This document shows positions 45,191 through 52,929 of a stretch of 64,000 nt of DNA, piece after piece. A model generated the notes under the pieces. It did not search any database and was not told the origin of the DNA. It saw only the letters and a list, made by a program, of their open reading frames with translations. The translations under genes were made by a program, and so were the position numbers. The DNA comes from Peribacillus kribbensis DSM 17871 (GTDB taxonomy: Bacteria > Bacillota > Bacilli > Bacillales > DSM-1321), in assembly GCF_000430765.1 (NCBI RefSeq), contig NZ_KE387242.1:124001-188000 (forward strand), in the 5' to 3' direction. Numbering within the stretch: the first letter of the stretch is position 1; the number at the start of each line of letters is the position of its first letter.

Positions 45191-45218
45191 AAAAGACATT
45201 CTAGTTGAATGTCTTTTT
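45191..45218 (-). terminator. Terminator of the Rrf2 gene
   Basis: AAAAGACATTC, TAGTT, GAATGTCTTTT with T runs on the minus strand, at the end of the minus-strand regulator gene. Confidence 0.85.
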
Positions 45219-45651
45219 AACAAATATTTTCTTTAACCGTAATATCCTTCACAACATCTTCTAAAGTCACATTCGTTAAAATCTTTTCCATTGCCAATTG
45301 GGCTGATATAAATAATGGTTCAATGGTATTCTGGATTTGTCTGCCCACAGGACAATCAGGATTTGGATTTTCATGTATGCTAAAGAGCTCATTTTCCTGT
45401 ACGACATTCACTGCCTTGTAAACATCGTACAGGGTAATTTCAGATAATTCCTTTGCGAGTTTAGCCCCCGCAATACCTGGATGCACTTCAATCAAACCTG
45501 CTTTTTTTAGCATCCCCATCAGCCTTCTTATCACGGCTGGGTTTGTGTTAACACTTGATGCTAAAAAGTCAGAAGATGTTACTCCTTCTTTATTAAATTC
45601 AATGAGAGTCAATATATGAATTCCGACAGCGAATCGGCTGCTAATGGACAT
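45217..45651 (-). CDS. Rrf2-family transcription regulator, YwnA-like
   Basis: A 144-residue winged-helix protein. The N-terminus MSISSRFAVGIHILTLIEFN, the recognition region SSVNTNPAVIRRLMGMLKKA and the wing GLIEVHPGIAGAKLAKEL are typical of YwnA-type Rrf2 proteins. It lacks the three-cysteine cluster of IscR/NsrR; one cysteine is in NPNPDCPVG and one at the very C-terminus. Thiol- or quinone-responsive control is therefore possible, but an Fe-S cluster is unlikely. It is divergent from an NmrA-type reductase gene whose promoter contains repeated sites. Confidence 0.88.
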   Translation of the reverse strand: MSISSRFAVGIHILTLIEFNKEGVTSSDFLASSVNTNPAVIRRLMGMLKKAGLIEVHPGIAGAKLAKELSEITLYDVYKAVNVVQENELFSIHENPNPDCPVGRQIQNTIEPLFISAQLAMEKILTNVTLEDVVKDITVKENIC

Positions 45652-45703
45652 GTTCAGTCACCATCCTGCTACCTTTATGGTTATTTTTCTTATTTCTTGA
45701 TCA

Positions 45704-45722
45704 TGTAATTCATTCGATTACA
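45704..45722. promoter_or_regulatory. Inverted repeat near the Rrf2 promoter
   Basis: TGTAAT, seven bases, ATTACA lies 53 bp upstream of the Rrf2 start codon. The half site resembles the repeats in the divergent promoter (45802-45815), so it may mediate autoregulation. Confidence 0.5.
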
Positions 45723-45772
45723 AGTTTATTATACCAAATTGCGGACATATTGATAAAGAACTCATTATCCTG

Positions 45773-45814
45773 TTGACAAAACGAATACAGGTAACTAAAA
45801 TGAATACATGTAAT
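45773..45814 (+). promoter_or_regulatory. Promoter of the NmrA-type reductase with two direct repeats
   Basis: TTGACA (45773-45778), 17-bp spacer, TAAAAT (45796-45801). GAATACAGGTAAC (45783-45795) fills the spacer and GAATACATGTAAT (45802-45814) begins right after the -10, start-to-start 19 bp. Repressor bound to these would block the promoter. The divergent Rrf2 protein is the obvious candidate. Confidence 0.75.
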
Positions 45815-45852
45815 CAAAGTTGTTACAGGATGACGAGAAGGAGGAATAAAGG

Positions 45853-46725
45853 ATGAAAGTATTAGTTACAGGAGCAACAGGGAAATTAGGTTCAAAGGTG
45901 GTAGAATCATTATTGAATTCTATACCTGCAAGTGATTTGGCGGTTAGTGTTCGAAATCCGGAGAAAGCACAAGGACTTCGTGATCGTGGAGTGGAAATCC
46001 GTCAAGGAGATTTTGACTCTCCAGAGTCTTTAGATCATGCCTTTTCAGGGATTGACCGCCTATTGATTATCTCTGCGGATGGTGACAATGAAACTAGAAT
46101 TCAACAGCATACAAATGCCGTCCAAGCAGCTGAGCGGGCAGGGGTAAAATTTATTGCTTATACGAGTATAGCCAATGCACCAGAAAGTAAAAATTTAATG
46201 GCTCCGCCTCATGTTGCGACAGAAGCAGCCATCATAAAAACGGGTATCCCTTATTCTTTCCTTCGTAACAACTGGTATTTGGAGAACGAAACGGGAAGTA
46301 TTCAAGGTGCCATGGCAGGTGCCCCATGGGTTACGTCCGCTGGAGAAGGCAAAGTGGGCTGGGCACTTCAGCAGGATTACGCAGATGCTGCAGCAGCGGT
46401 TCTTCTTGGCAGCGGTCACGAAAATACAGTCTATGAACTTTCAGGTCCTCTTTTATCTCAAGAAGAATTTGCAGCTGCTCTTGGGAAGGTATTGGGTAAA
46501 GAAATCCCTGTACAGCAAGTTAGTGACGAACAATATGCTGAAATCATGAAAGGCTTAGGTTTACCTGATTTTGTGATTCCGATTGTAGTAGGAATCCAAG
46601 AAAGTATCCGGAACGGTTCACTGGAAGTTGAGAGCAATGATTTTGAGAAAGTTCTGGGCCGCCCAGTGACATCGGTCCACGATACACTGACCCAGCTTGT
46701 TCATGCCATTTCACAAGCTAAATAA
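45853..46725 (+). CDS. NmrA-type NAD(P)H:quinone reductase (QOR2-like)
   Basis: An atypical SDR of 290 residues with the nucleotide-binding motif LVTGATGKLGSKVVESLL at the very N-terminus, VRNPEKAQGLRDRGVEIRQG and IAYTSIANAPESKNLM. IPYSFLRNNWYLEN is the stretch shared by E. coli QorB and NmrA-like proteins. It probably reduces quinones with NADPH as a detoxification step. It is divergent from a YwnA-like Rrf2 regulator, a pairing that suggests induction by electrophiles or quinones. Confidence 0.9.
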   Translation: MKVLVTGATGKLGSKVVESLLNSIPASDLAVSVRNPEKAQGLRDRGVEIRQGDFDSPESLDHAFSGIDRLLIISADGDNETRIQQHTNAVQAAERAGVKFIAYTSIANAPESKNLMAPPHVATEAAIIKTGIPYSFLRNNWYLENETGSIQGAMAGAPWVTSAGEGKVGWALQQDYADAAAAVLLGSGHENTVYELSGPLLSQEEFAAALGKVLGKEIPVQQVSDEQYAEIMKGLGLPDFVIPIVVGIQESIRNGSLEVESNDFEKVLGRPVTSVHDTLTQLVHAISQAK

Positions 46726-46735
46726 ATTGAACTTG

Positions 46736-46762
46736 AAAAACCGGCTGTTAAGTCGGTTTTTT
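46736..46762 (+). terminator. Terminator of the NmrA-type reductase gene
   Basis: AAAACCG, a loop of about ten bases and CGGTTTTTT directly after the stop codon. Confidence 0.75.
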
Positions 46763-46882
46763 ATTTGCAGAAAGTATGCATTTACTCATAGGTTTCCATT
46801 TAAGGATGAATGGATTTATGGTGAGTAAATAGAAAAAGAAATGGGGAGACAGAATCAATTAACTAAAATTTCAAAAAATATA

Positions 46883-46911
46883 TTGACGATAGAGGAACTT
46901 CCCTATACAAT
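46883..46911 (+). promoter_or_regulatory. Promoter of the sulfonate-type ABC operon
   Basis: TTGACG (46883-46888), exactly 17-bp spacer, TACAAT (46906-46911). This places transcription start near 46918, leaving a 5' leader of about 250 nt before the first gene. Confidence 0.65.
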
Positions 46912-46917
46912 AACTTT

Positions 46918-47170
46918 ATTATTCTCATCAGATTAGTTGGGAATAAGACGGTGTCCAGTCAACTGGAATTTTTTAGATGATTTTAAATTAGAATAGAATA
47001 GATGATAAAGTCGACTATACGAATGGAGACTTCTCATACCTTTTGGTTAAATGAGAAGTTTCCTTTTTTATTATAGTAATCATCAGGGAGAAGGGGGGCT
47101 GGATATGCACTGTGGATCCAGCATGAAATTTTAACAAGAAAGAATTCTATTTGGGAAGGAGCTGAATATT
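46918..47170 (+). promoter_or_regulatory. Long structured leader with internal terminator, type unassigned
   Basis: Within the leader, TCCAGT-CA-ACTGGA followed by ATTTTTT (about 46957-46977) could be a first stop signal. GGAGACTTCTCAT and ATGAGAAGTTTCC followed by TTTTTT (47025-47069) is a strong second terminator. GCTGGAT and ATCCAGC (47098-47122) form a third stem before the ribosome binding site. The layout resembles an attenuator or riboswitch, but it lacks the S-box and T-box signatures. GGGAATAA and GGAATT stretches near 46940-46975 could be CymR-like sites. Confidence 0.5.
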
Positions 47171-47959
47171 TTGGGCAGGCTGGTACAATTAATCAAAAAT
47201 GAATGGTCAATTTGGATGATACCTTTGATTTTGATTATTCTCTGGCAAGGCTTAGGACAGATTGGTTTAATTGGTCATGATATCTTACCCACTCCTATAA
47301 AAGTTCTAAAGGCATTTTATCATTTAAGCGCAGATGGAGTTTTATGGGAAAACATTGGTGTGAGTGCGAAAAGAGCTATTGTTGGATTAATCGTGGGGGG
47401 GAGCATTGGGTTTTTTCTTGGTATGCTCAATGGTCTTTCAAGGACCTCCGAAAAATTATTGGATAGTTCGATTCAAATGTTAAGGACCATCCCCCACTTG
47501 GCACTCATTCCAATTGTTATTCTGTGGTTTGGTATTGGTGAATCATCAAAATTGTTTCTTGTAGCACTAGGGGTTGCATTCCCTATTTATCTTAATACTT
47601 TTCATGGAATTCGCTCGGTAGACAAGGGACTTATTGAAATGGGAAAAGTATATAAGCTTAAATCGTTTCATTTAATCAGATCGATCATCTTACCAGGTGC
47701 ATTGCCGTCCATATTGGTAGGACTCCGGTATGCACTGGGAATCATGTGGTTATCCCTCATTGTGGCTGAAACAATATCTGCTGATTCAGGTATAGGCTAT
47801 ATGGCCATGAATGCTAGGGAATTTATGCATATGGATATTGTCGTAGTAAGTATTTTGCTTTATGCATTACTGGGAAAGCTTTCCGACTCTATTGCCAAGT
47901 TTTTTGAAAAAAAATGGCTGCAATGGCACCCTAATTATCATAGTGATAAGAGCAGGTAA
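47171..47959 (+). CDS. ABC transporter permease, sulfonate/nitrate type (SsuC-like)
   Basis: A 262-residue inner-membrane permease with about six segments. LWQGLGQIGLIGHDILPTPI is the typical SsuC/TauC N-terminus. The EAA loop reads GKVYKLKSFHLIRSIILPGA, and WLSLIVAETISADSGIGYMA is the classic late stretch. TTG 47171 is nine bases after GGAAGGAG. It imports its substrate together with the ATPase and the binding protein of the same operon, whose enzymes suggest a sulfur compound. Confidence 0.88.
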   Translation: MGRLVQLIKNEWSIWMIPLILIILWQGLGQIGLIGHDILPTPIKVLKAFYHLSADGVLWENIGVSAKRAIVGLIVGGSIGFFLGMLNGLSRTSEKLLDSSIQMLRTIPHLALIPIVILWFGIGESSKLFLVALGVAFPIYLNTFHGIRSVDKGLIEMGKVYKLKSFHLIRSIILPGALPSILVGLRYALGIMWLSLIVAETISADSGIGYMAMNAREFMHMDIVVVSILLYALLGKLSDSIAKFFEKKWLQWHPNYHSDKSR

Positions 47960-47980
47960 TTTGCCTGAAGGAAAGAGAGA

Positions 47981-48763
47981 GTGGAAAAAATGCCAGAAAA
48001 AGATACAGGTTTGAAAATTGAATTGTCAAAGGTTGAAAAATCATTCAATGAACTAAAGGTACTAAAGGAGATCAATCTTTCTATAAAACCCGGTGAGTTT
48101 ATTGCAATAGTAGGAAGGAGCGGATGCGGGAAAAGTACTCTCCTAAGACTCATCTCAGGACTCGAAACAGTCAGTAATGGTTTAGTTTTTACAGATGATC
48201 AAGCATTAAAAAATATTCATCCGGATACTAGAATCATGTTTCAAGACGCAAGACTATTACCTTGGAAAAAAGTACTGTCCAATGTCCAGATAGGAACAAA
48301 ATCCCGCGGCAGAGGTGAAGCTAAAGCTGCTTTGGCAATGGTAGGTTTGGAAGATCGAGCAAACGACTGGCCTATTGTCTTATCTGGCGGACAACGCCAG
48401 CGAATAGCGCTGGCCCGTGCACTTGCCGGTGAACCCCGGCTGCTGCTTCTAGATGAACCTCTTGGGGCTCTTGATGCGCTTACCAGCATCGAAATGCAGC
48501 AGTTAATTGAAACATTGTGGCTAGAACAAAAATTTACGGCAATTCTTGTAACCCATGATGTTAGTGAAGCTGTAGCACTTGCGGATCGAGTGCTCGTGAT
48601 TGAAGATGGTACCCTGTCGATGGATCTTTCCATTCCACTTGAGCGTCCGCGAACCAAGGATAGTAAATTCGTATATTACGAGAAAAAAATATTGGATCGT
48701 GTGATGGGAGGTAAAGAATCACATCTGCATGGAGCAGTCACCAGATTATCCCGGACTATGTAG
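47981..48763 (+). CDS. ABC transporter ATPase, sulfonate/nitrate type (SsuB-like)
   Basis: A 260-residue ATPase with Walker A GRSGCGKST (about residue 46), Q-loop FQDARLLPWKKVLSNV, signature LSGGQRQRIALARAL, Walker B LLLLDEPLGALD and the switch His in VTHDVSEA. FQDARLLPW is characteristic of the SsuB/TauB/NrtD group. GTG 47981 (eight bases after AAGGA) is used; ATG 47990 is an alternative. It follows the permease by 21 bp. Confidence 0.9.
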   Translation: MEKMPEKDTGLKIELSKVEKSFNELKVLKEINLSIKPGEFIAIVGRSGCGKSTLLRLISGLETVSNGLVFTDDQALKNIHPDTRIMFQDARLLPWKKVLSNVQIGTKSRGRGEAKAALAMVGLEDRANDWPIVLSGGQRQRIALARALAGEPRLLLLDEPLGALDALTSIEMQQLIETLWLEQKFTAILVTHDVSEAVALADRVLVIEDGTLSMDLSIPLERPRTKDSKFVYYEKKILDRVMGGKESHLHGAVTRLSRTM

Positions 48764-48801
48764 AGCTATTTTCCACAAGGAAAAACAAGGAGGCAAGGGG
48801 A

Positions 48802-50430
48802 ATGAGTAAACATCTTTATAACAAAGCTATTAAAGAGACTGAACGAGAAGCGGATGCCGATGTACTGGTCATCGGCGGGGGACCATCAGGGGCATGGGCG
48901 GCTATTACAGCTGCAGCAAAGGGAGCACGAGTGATCCTGGTAGATAAGGGATATTGCGGAACAAGCGGGGCGACAGCTCCTTCTGGTACAGGGGTTTGGT
49001 ATATCAATCCAACTCCGGAAGAACAGGAAGCAGCTATGAAGAGCAGGGAAGCAATGGGCGGTTATTTAGCTGATCGAAAATGGATGCTGTCTGTTTTAAA
49101 CAGGACCTTTTCGAATGTGAATCTGTTAGATTCTTGGGGATATCCATTTCCGCTTAATGATTCTGGAGGTAAACATCGAAAAAGCCTGCAAGGGCCAGAA
49201 TATATGCGCTTAATGCGTAAACAGGTTAAAAAGGCTGGTGTAACGATATGGGATCACAGTCCGGCTCTTGAACTGCTAAAGGATGAACACGGTATTGGAG
49301 GGGCAGCAGGTGTAGTCAGTGCCACAGGGAATCAATGGGTGGTAAAAGCGGGAGCTGTCATTATTGCATCTGGCGGCTGTGCTTTTCTAAGCAAAGCTCT
49401 GGGATGCAATGTGCTGACAGGAGATGGCTACCTTTTGGCGGCGGAAGCTGGGGCCAGTTTGTCAGGAATGGAGTTTTCAAACGCTTATGCGATTGCCCCG
49501 GTTTTTTCGTCAGTGACCAAAACCGCTTTTTATACATGGGCTTCTTTTTATCACGAAGATGGAACGATAGTTGAAGGAGCTGGTTCCCAAAAAGGACGTT
49601 CCGTAATAGCGAGAACATTGCAGACAGAGCCCGTTTATGCCCGGCTTGATAAAACAAACGAAGACATGCAAAAGTGGATGCGCAAAGCACAGCCGAATTT
49701 CTTCCTGCCGTTTGACCGTTTAGGAATCAACCCATTTACCGATAAATTCCCTATTACTTTAAGATTAGAAGGAACAGTCAGGGGAACCGGAGGTATTCAT
49801 ATCCTAAACGAAAAGTGTGAGACGGCCATACCAGGTTTATATGCAGCTGGTGATGCGGCCACCAGGCAGCTCATATGCGGGGGATTTACGGGAGGGGGAA
49901 GTCATAATGCTGCATGGGCTATGTCGTCTGGTTCCTTTGCTGGTGAAGCGGCAGGTGAGTATGCATTAAATCTTGGTCAAAATGCGGCACACAGGAATGT
50001 AACGGGGATATCAAGTACACCTTTCACTTCTAAAACCGACAAAAACCATCAGAATAATCAGGTAGTAAAAGAAGTGATTAAAGATGTGCAAGCTGAAGTA
50101 ACTCCATTTGAAATTAACTTATTTAGAAATGTAAAAAACTTAAAACCCTCATTACAGCGTCTGGATAGTATATGGAATGATATCCGCTCGGGCAAATTGG
50201 CGGACGTCTCCAATAGGGTAAAGGCGAGGGAGTCTGCCGCGATGACTGCAACAGCCCGCTGGATGTACTCTTCTGCCTTAGAACGGAAAGAGACACGCGG
50301 GATGCATAAGCGTACCGATTACAAGGAACAAAATCCAGACTTTCATTATCGCCTTCTTACTGGAGGATTAGATCATATCTGTACCAGGCCAGAACAAAAT
50401 CTGCTGCATAGGGAAGGTGTTAAAGGATGA
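48802..50430 (+). CDS. FAD-dependent oxidoreductase, AprA/fumarate-reductase flavoprotein family
   Basis: A 542-residue soluble flavoprotein. The FAD-binding Rossmann motif VIGGGPSGAWAAITAAAKGA is followed by RVILVDKGYCGTSGATAPSG. The second FAD motif is GLYAAGDAATRQLICGGFTG with GGGSHNAAWAMSSG. VRGTGGIHILNEKCETAIPG is typical of the succinate dehydrogenase/fumarate reductase/adenylylsulfate reductase alpha group. The C-terminal helical region (SRVKARESAAMTATARWMYS) also fits. Its stop overlaps the start of a two-cluster ferredoxin gene (ATGA), which mirrors aprA-aprB. In an ABC operon for a sulfonate-type solute it probably oxidises or reduces the imported compound. The actual substrate is unknown. 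Confidence 0.85.
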   Translation: MSKHLYNKAIKETEREADADVLVIGGGPSGAWAAITAAAKGARVILVDKGYCGTSGATAPSGTGVWYINPTPEEQEAAMKSREAMGGYLADRKWMLSVLNRTFSNVNLLDSWGYPFPLNDSGGKHRKSLQGPEYMRLMRKQVKKAGVTIWDHSPALELLKDEHGIGGAAGVVSATGNQWVVKAGAVIIASGGCAFLSKALGCNVLTGDGYLLAAEAGASLSGMEFSNAYAIAPVFSSVTKTAFYTWASFYHEDGTIVEGAGSQKGRSVIARTLQTEPVYARLDKTNEDMQKWMRKAQPNFFLPFDRLGINPFTDKFPITLRLEGTVRGTGGIHILNEKCETAIPGLYAAGDAATRQLICGGFTGGGSHNAAWAMSSGSFAGEAAGEYALNLGQNAAHRNVTGISSTPFTSKTDKNHQNNQVVKEVIKDVQAEVTPFEINLFRNVKNLKPSLQRLDSIWNDIRSGKLADVSNRVKARESAAMTATARWMYSSALERKETRGMHKRTDYKEQNPDFHYRLLTGGLDHICTRPEQNLLHREGVKG

Positions 50431-50768
50431 TTGAACTCATTAGTGAATCGAAATGCATCAGCTGCGGTTTATGTGTTTCAGTCTGCCCTACTAATGTTTT
50501 TGAACAAAAAAAGGGAGAAGTTCCTGTAATTTCACGAAAGGATGACTGCCAAACTTGCTTTATGTGTGAAGTCTATTGTCCGGTAGATGCAATGTATGTA
50601 TCACCAAATATAGAAGAGGAAGTCATTGATGAAAATCAAATTGTTCAAAGCGGTATTATGGGGAGTTATCGGAAAGAGCTTGGCTGGGGCAAAGGGCGGA
50701 GTTCCAGTGCGGCACTGGATGCTTCGTATAAAATGTTTCGTTTAATGAGTAAATTACCCGGACATTGA
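50427..50768 (+). CDS. 4Fe-4S ferredoxin, AprB-like partner of the flavoprotein
   Basis: A 113-residue protein with two 4Fe-4S motifs, CISCGLCVSVCPTNVF and CQTCFMCEVYCPVDAMYV, separated by about 20 residues. A 45-residue C-terminal extension (GKGRSSSAALDASYKMFRLM) is probably the contact surface to the flavoprotein. The ATG overlaps the flavoprotein stop by four bases, so the two are translationally coupled and likely form a complex that passes electrons to or from FAD. Confidence 0.92.
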   Translation: MIELISESKCISCGLCVSVCPTNVFEQKKGEVPVISRKDDCQTCFMCEVYCPVDAMYVSPNIEEEVIDENQIVQSGIMGSYRKELGWGKGRSSSAALDASYKMFRLMSKLPGH

Positions 50769-50786
50769 TAAAAGGGGGACAATTAC

Positions 50787-51806
50787 ATGATTTCAAATTC
50801 AGCACGTGATAAAAATAAATTAGTAAGAAGATTATTTTGCCTACTGCTCACGGCTTTTGTTCTTGTAGCAGTCACCGGATGCACGGACAGTTCCAGTTCG
50901 GCGAATGCAAATCAGTCTAAAAGTAAGAATCAAGCTGTTCTGCGTATTGGTTTTGTTGGATCAACCAAAGACAATATTCCTGCAGGGGCAGAGGGCTGGA
51001 GTATTCAAAATAAGTTCCTTCAAAAGGATTTGAAAAAAATAGGAATTGATAAAATTGAATATCATGCATTTCCGAATGGCCCGCCATTGAACGAGGCCAT
51101 AGCTGCTGGAGAACTGGATGCAGGCATATTAGGGGATACCCCGGCCATAGTAGGAAAGTCAAACGGACTAAAGACCAGACTGATCAGTCAAGCTTCCATC
51201 AACAGCAACGTATGGTTAATCACACCCAAAAACGGGGTGTCCAAGATTGAAGAGTTGAAAGGAAAGACGGTGGCCACTCAGTTAGGGTCATACATGTACC
51301 GCTATCTTGTTGGGGTACTAAAGCTTAAAGGACTGGATAAGGATGTGAAAATCGTTAATATGCTGACGAGTGATGCAGAAGCCGCTTTAAAACGGGGGGA
51401 TATTGCAGCTTTTGCATTCCCAACTAACTCGGGTCCGCTCATTAAGTCAAAAGGATTTCCGGTCATTGATGAAGCAAAAGATCACCCTGAATTACTAGGC
51501 AGCTCTGTTACGGTAGTGACTGAGGATTATTTAAACAACCATCCCGAATTCATAAAAACTTGGAATAGTGCTCGTAAAGAAGCATTAGATGATTTATTTA
51601 AAAAGCCGGATGAATTTTATCGATTCCAATCGGAACAGGTAGGGTATGGAGTCAAGGTTATGAAGGAATCGCTCCCACTCAGTAATCTAAAATCTGAGGC
51701 ATTGTCAGATGAGGGAACTAAAGAGTTGGAAAGTACAAAAAACTTTCTGGTAGAAGGGAAGTTTGCCAAAAAGGAATTTGAATTGAACGACTGGATCGCT
51801 AAGTAA
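50787..51806 (+). CDS. ABC substrate-binding lipoprotein, aliphatic sulfonate/nitrate family
   Basis: A 339-residue lipoprotein with a hydrophobic signal (LFCLLLTAFVLVAVTG) and lipobox VTGC. The mature protein follows the SsuA/NMT1 family: AVLRIGFVGSTKDNIPAG, EYHAFPNGPPLNEAIAAGEL, DAGILGDTPAIVGKSNGLKT, LKGKTVATQLGSYMYRYLVG. It captures the operon substrate outside the cell. AAAGGGGGAC precedes the ATG. Placing the binding-protein gene last, after the enzymes, is unusual for such transporters. Its stop codon overlaps the remnant of an M20 amidohydrolase. Confidence 0.9.
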   Translation: MISNSARDKNKLVRRLFCLLLTAFVLVAVTGCTDSSSSANANQSKSKNQAVLRIGFVGSTKDNIPAGAEGWSIQNKFLQKDLKKIGIDKIEYHAFPNGPPLNEAIAAGELDAGILGDTPAIVGKSNGLKTRLISQASINSNVWLITPKNGVSKIEELKGKTVATQLGSYMYRYLVGVLKLKGLDKDVKIVNMLTSDAEAALKRGDIAAFAFPTNSGPLIKSKGFPVIDEAKDHPELLGSSVTVVTEDYLNNHPEFIKTWNSARKEALDDLFKKPDEFYRFQSEQVGYGVKVMKESLPLSNLKSEALSDEGTKELESTKNFLVEGKFAKKEFELNDWIAK

Positions 51807-52400
51807 TGGTGGTGGCTGACCATTCAAAAGCTGCACATGCAGCAGGCTCCCGTGGAAAAGGAATCAACGCATTAAATGCGGTAATTCAATTATTTAATGG
51901 AATAAAATGCACGGCGCCAGCAGCTTCGGACAGATGTACGTATACATGGAATCATTACTCATGGCGGCGATGCGCGAAATTCATTCCAGAGTATGCTTCA
52001 GCCCGATTTTTTATCCGTGTAAGCACTTGGAAACGGGAGGAAAAGGTATCAGCGAAGATTCGAAATATCGCTGAAGGAGCAGCCATGGCAACTGGAAGTA
52101 TGGTGAATATTGAAAGATTTCAAAACGAAGTCCATGATTTTATCATCAATCAATCATTGGATGAGATTGTTGGGGAGAAATTAACCTTATTGGGTGAAGA
52201 AGTAAAAGGGAAGGATAGCGGTATTGGGTCCACTTACGCAGGCAATGTCAGCCATGTTGTTCCGACAGCTCATGCCTATATTAAAAAATCGCCCGGATGA
52301 TTTTATTGCCCATACAAATGAGTTCCGGGAGGCTGCTAAATCCAAACAAGGGGAGCATCCACTAGTAACCGGTGCAAAAGCTCTTGCTCTTACAAAATAA
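51806..52400 (+). pseudogene. M20 amidohydrolase remnant (AbgA/aminobenzoyl-glutamate hydrolase type)
   Basis: The remnant begins with HAAGSRGKGINALNAVIQLF (dimerisation-domain start of M20 enzymes). It loses frame between GIKCTAPAASDRC and KFIPEYASARFFIRVSTWKR, then continues with AEGAAMATGSMVNIERFQNE and GSTYAGNVSHVVPTAHAYIK. A further frameshift near 52290 leads to RPDDFIAHTNEFREAAKSKQ and ALALTK with the stop at 52398. The N-terminal half with most metal ligands is absent, so it is inactive. An intact ancestor may have been the last gene of the transport/oxidoreductase operon. Confidence 0.82.
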
Positions 52401-52620
52401 TATGGATTTGTTCATTATTAAAAAACAGGCAGTTTTGAAGTGAACCCCTATAGCTAAACTGGTTATTTCATTAGGCATAGTGGAGGGCATGAACTCGGTA
52501 TTGTACCGGGCACATGCCTTTTACTTTTGACTTAATTCGTTTTGGCTGCAGTAAGATAAGTACTATTTGATTGCTTCATTAGGATTTTTTCGGATGAAGG
52601 ATTGTGTCACCGTGCTAATA

Positions 52621-52808
52621 AATAGAGGGAAAAATTCCCCTTATTTCGAAATGATGAGTAAAAAGAGCAAAAATAGAGGGAGGAATTCCCCTTATGGCCT
52701 GTAAAAATCAAAAAAAGAGGGGGTTTTCGCCCTATAACGGTAAAAGTTCCCCTTATATCCGCCTAAATACCCGTTATTCTTGTAATAACGGTAAAATCTC
52801 CCCTTATT
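52621..52808. repeat. Four-palindrome intergenic element, copy 5 (subtype with CGGTAAAA)
   Basis: Units are centred near 52633, 52683.5, 52745 and 52796 (spacings 50.5, 61.5, 51). As in copy 1, units 3 and 4 have CGGTAAAA as the left arm. An extra perfect inverted repeat CCGTTATT-CTTGT-AATAACGG (52771-52791) joins them. It lies between the M20 remnant and the convergent esterase gene. Confidence 0.86.
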
Positions 52809-52886
52809 CTACTTTTGGGTTAGGAGAAGAAAATGAGTTTTACATCAAAAACCGAGGGCCGTCATTTTTCTAGGGTTTTAGTCGGC

Positions 52887-52924
52887 ACAAAAAAGGGGTG
52901 CCCGGACATTCTGGACAACCCCTT
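52887..52924 (-). terminator. Terminator of the esterase gene
   Basis: On the minus strand, AAGGGGT, an interrupted TGTCC/GGGC stem and ACCCCTT are followed by TTTT, six bases after the stop codon. Confidence 0.82.
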
Positions 52925-52929
52925 CTCCA

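Noticed and set aside
46918-47170. S-box (SAM riboswitch) before the sulfonate-type operon
   Set aside because: The conserved S-box stretches (AGAG...GGAGGGA, GATGAAACCC-like) are absent, although a leader terminator exists.
12243-52808. CRISPR array
   Set aside because: The repeats are palindromes in fixed groups of four with conserved spacers and no cas genes; spacer sequences are shared between copies, unlike CRISPR spacers.
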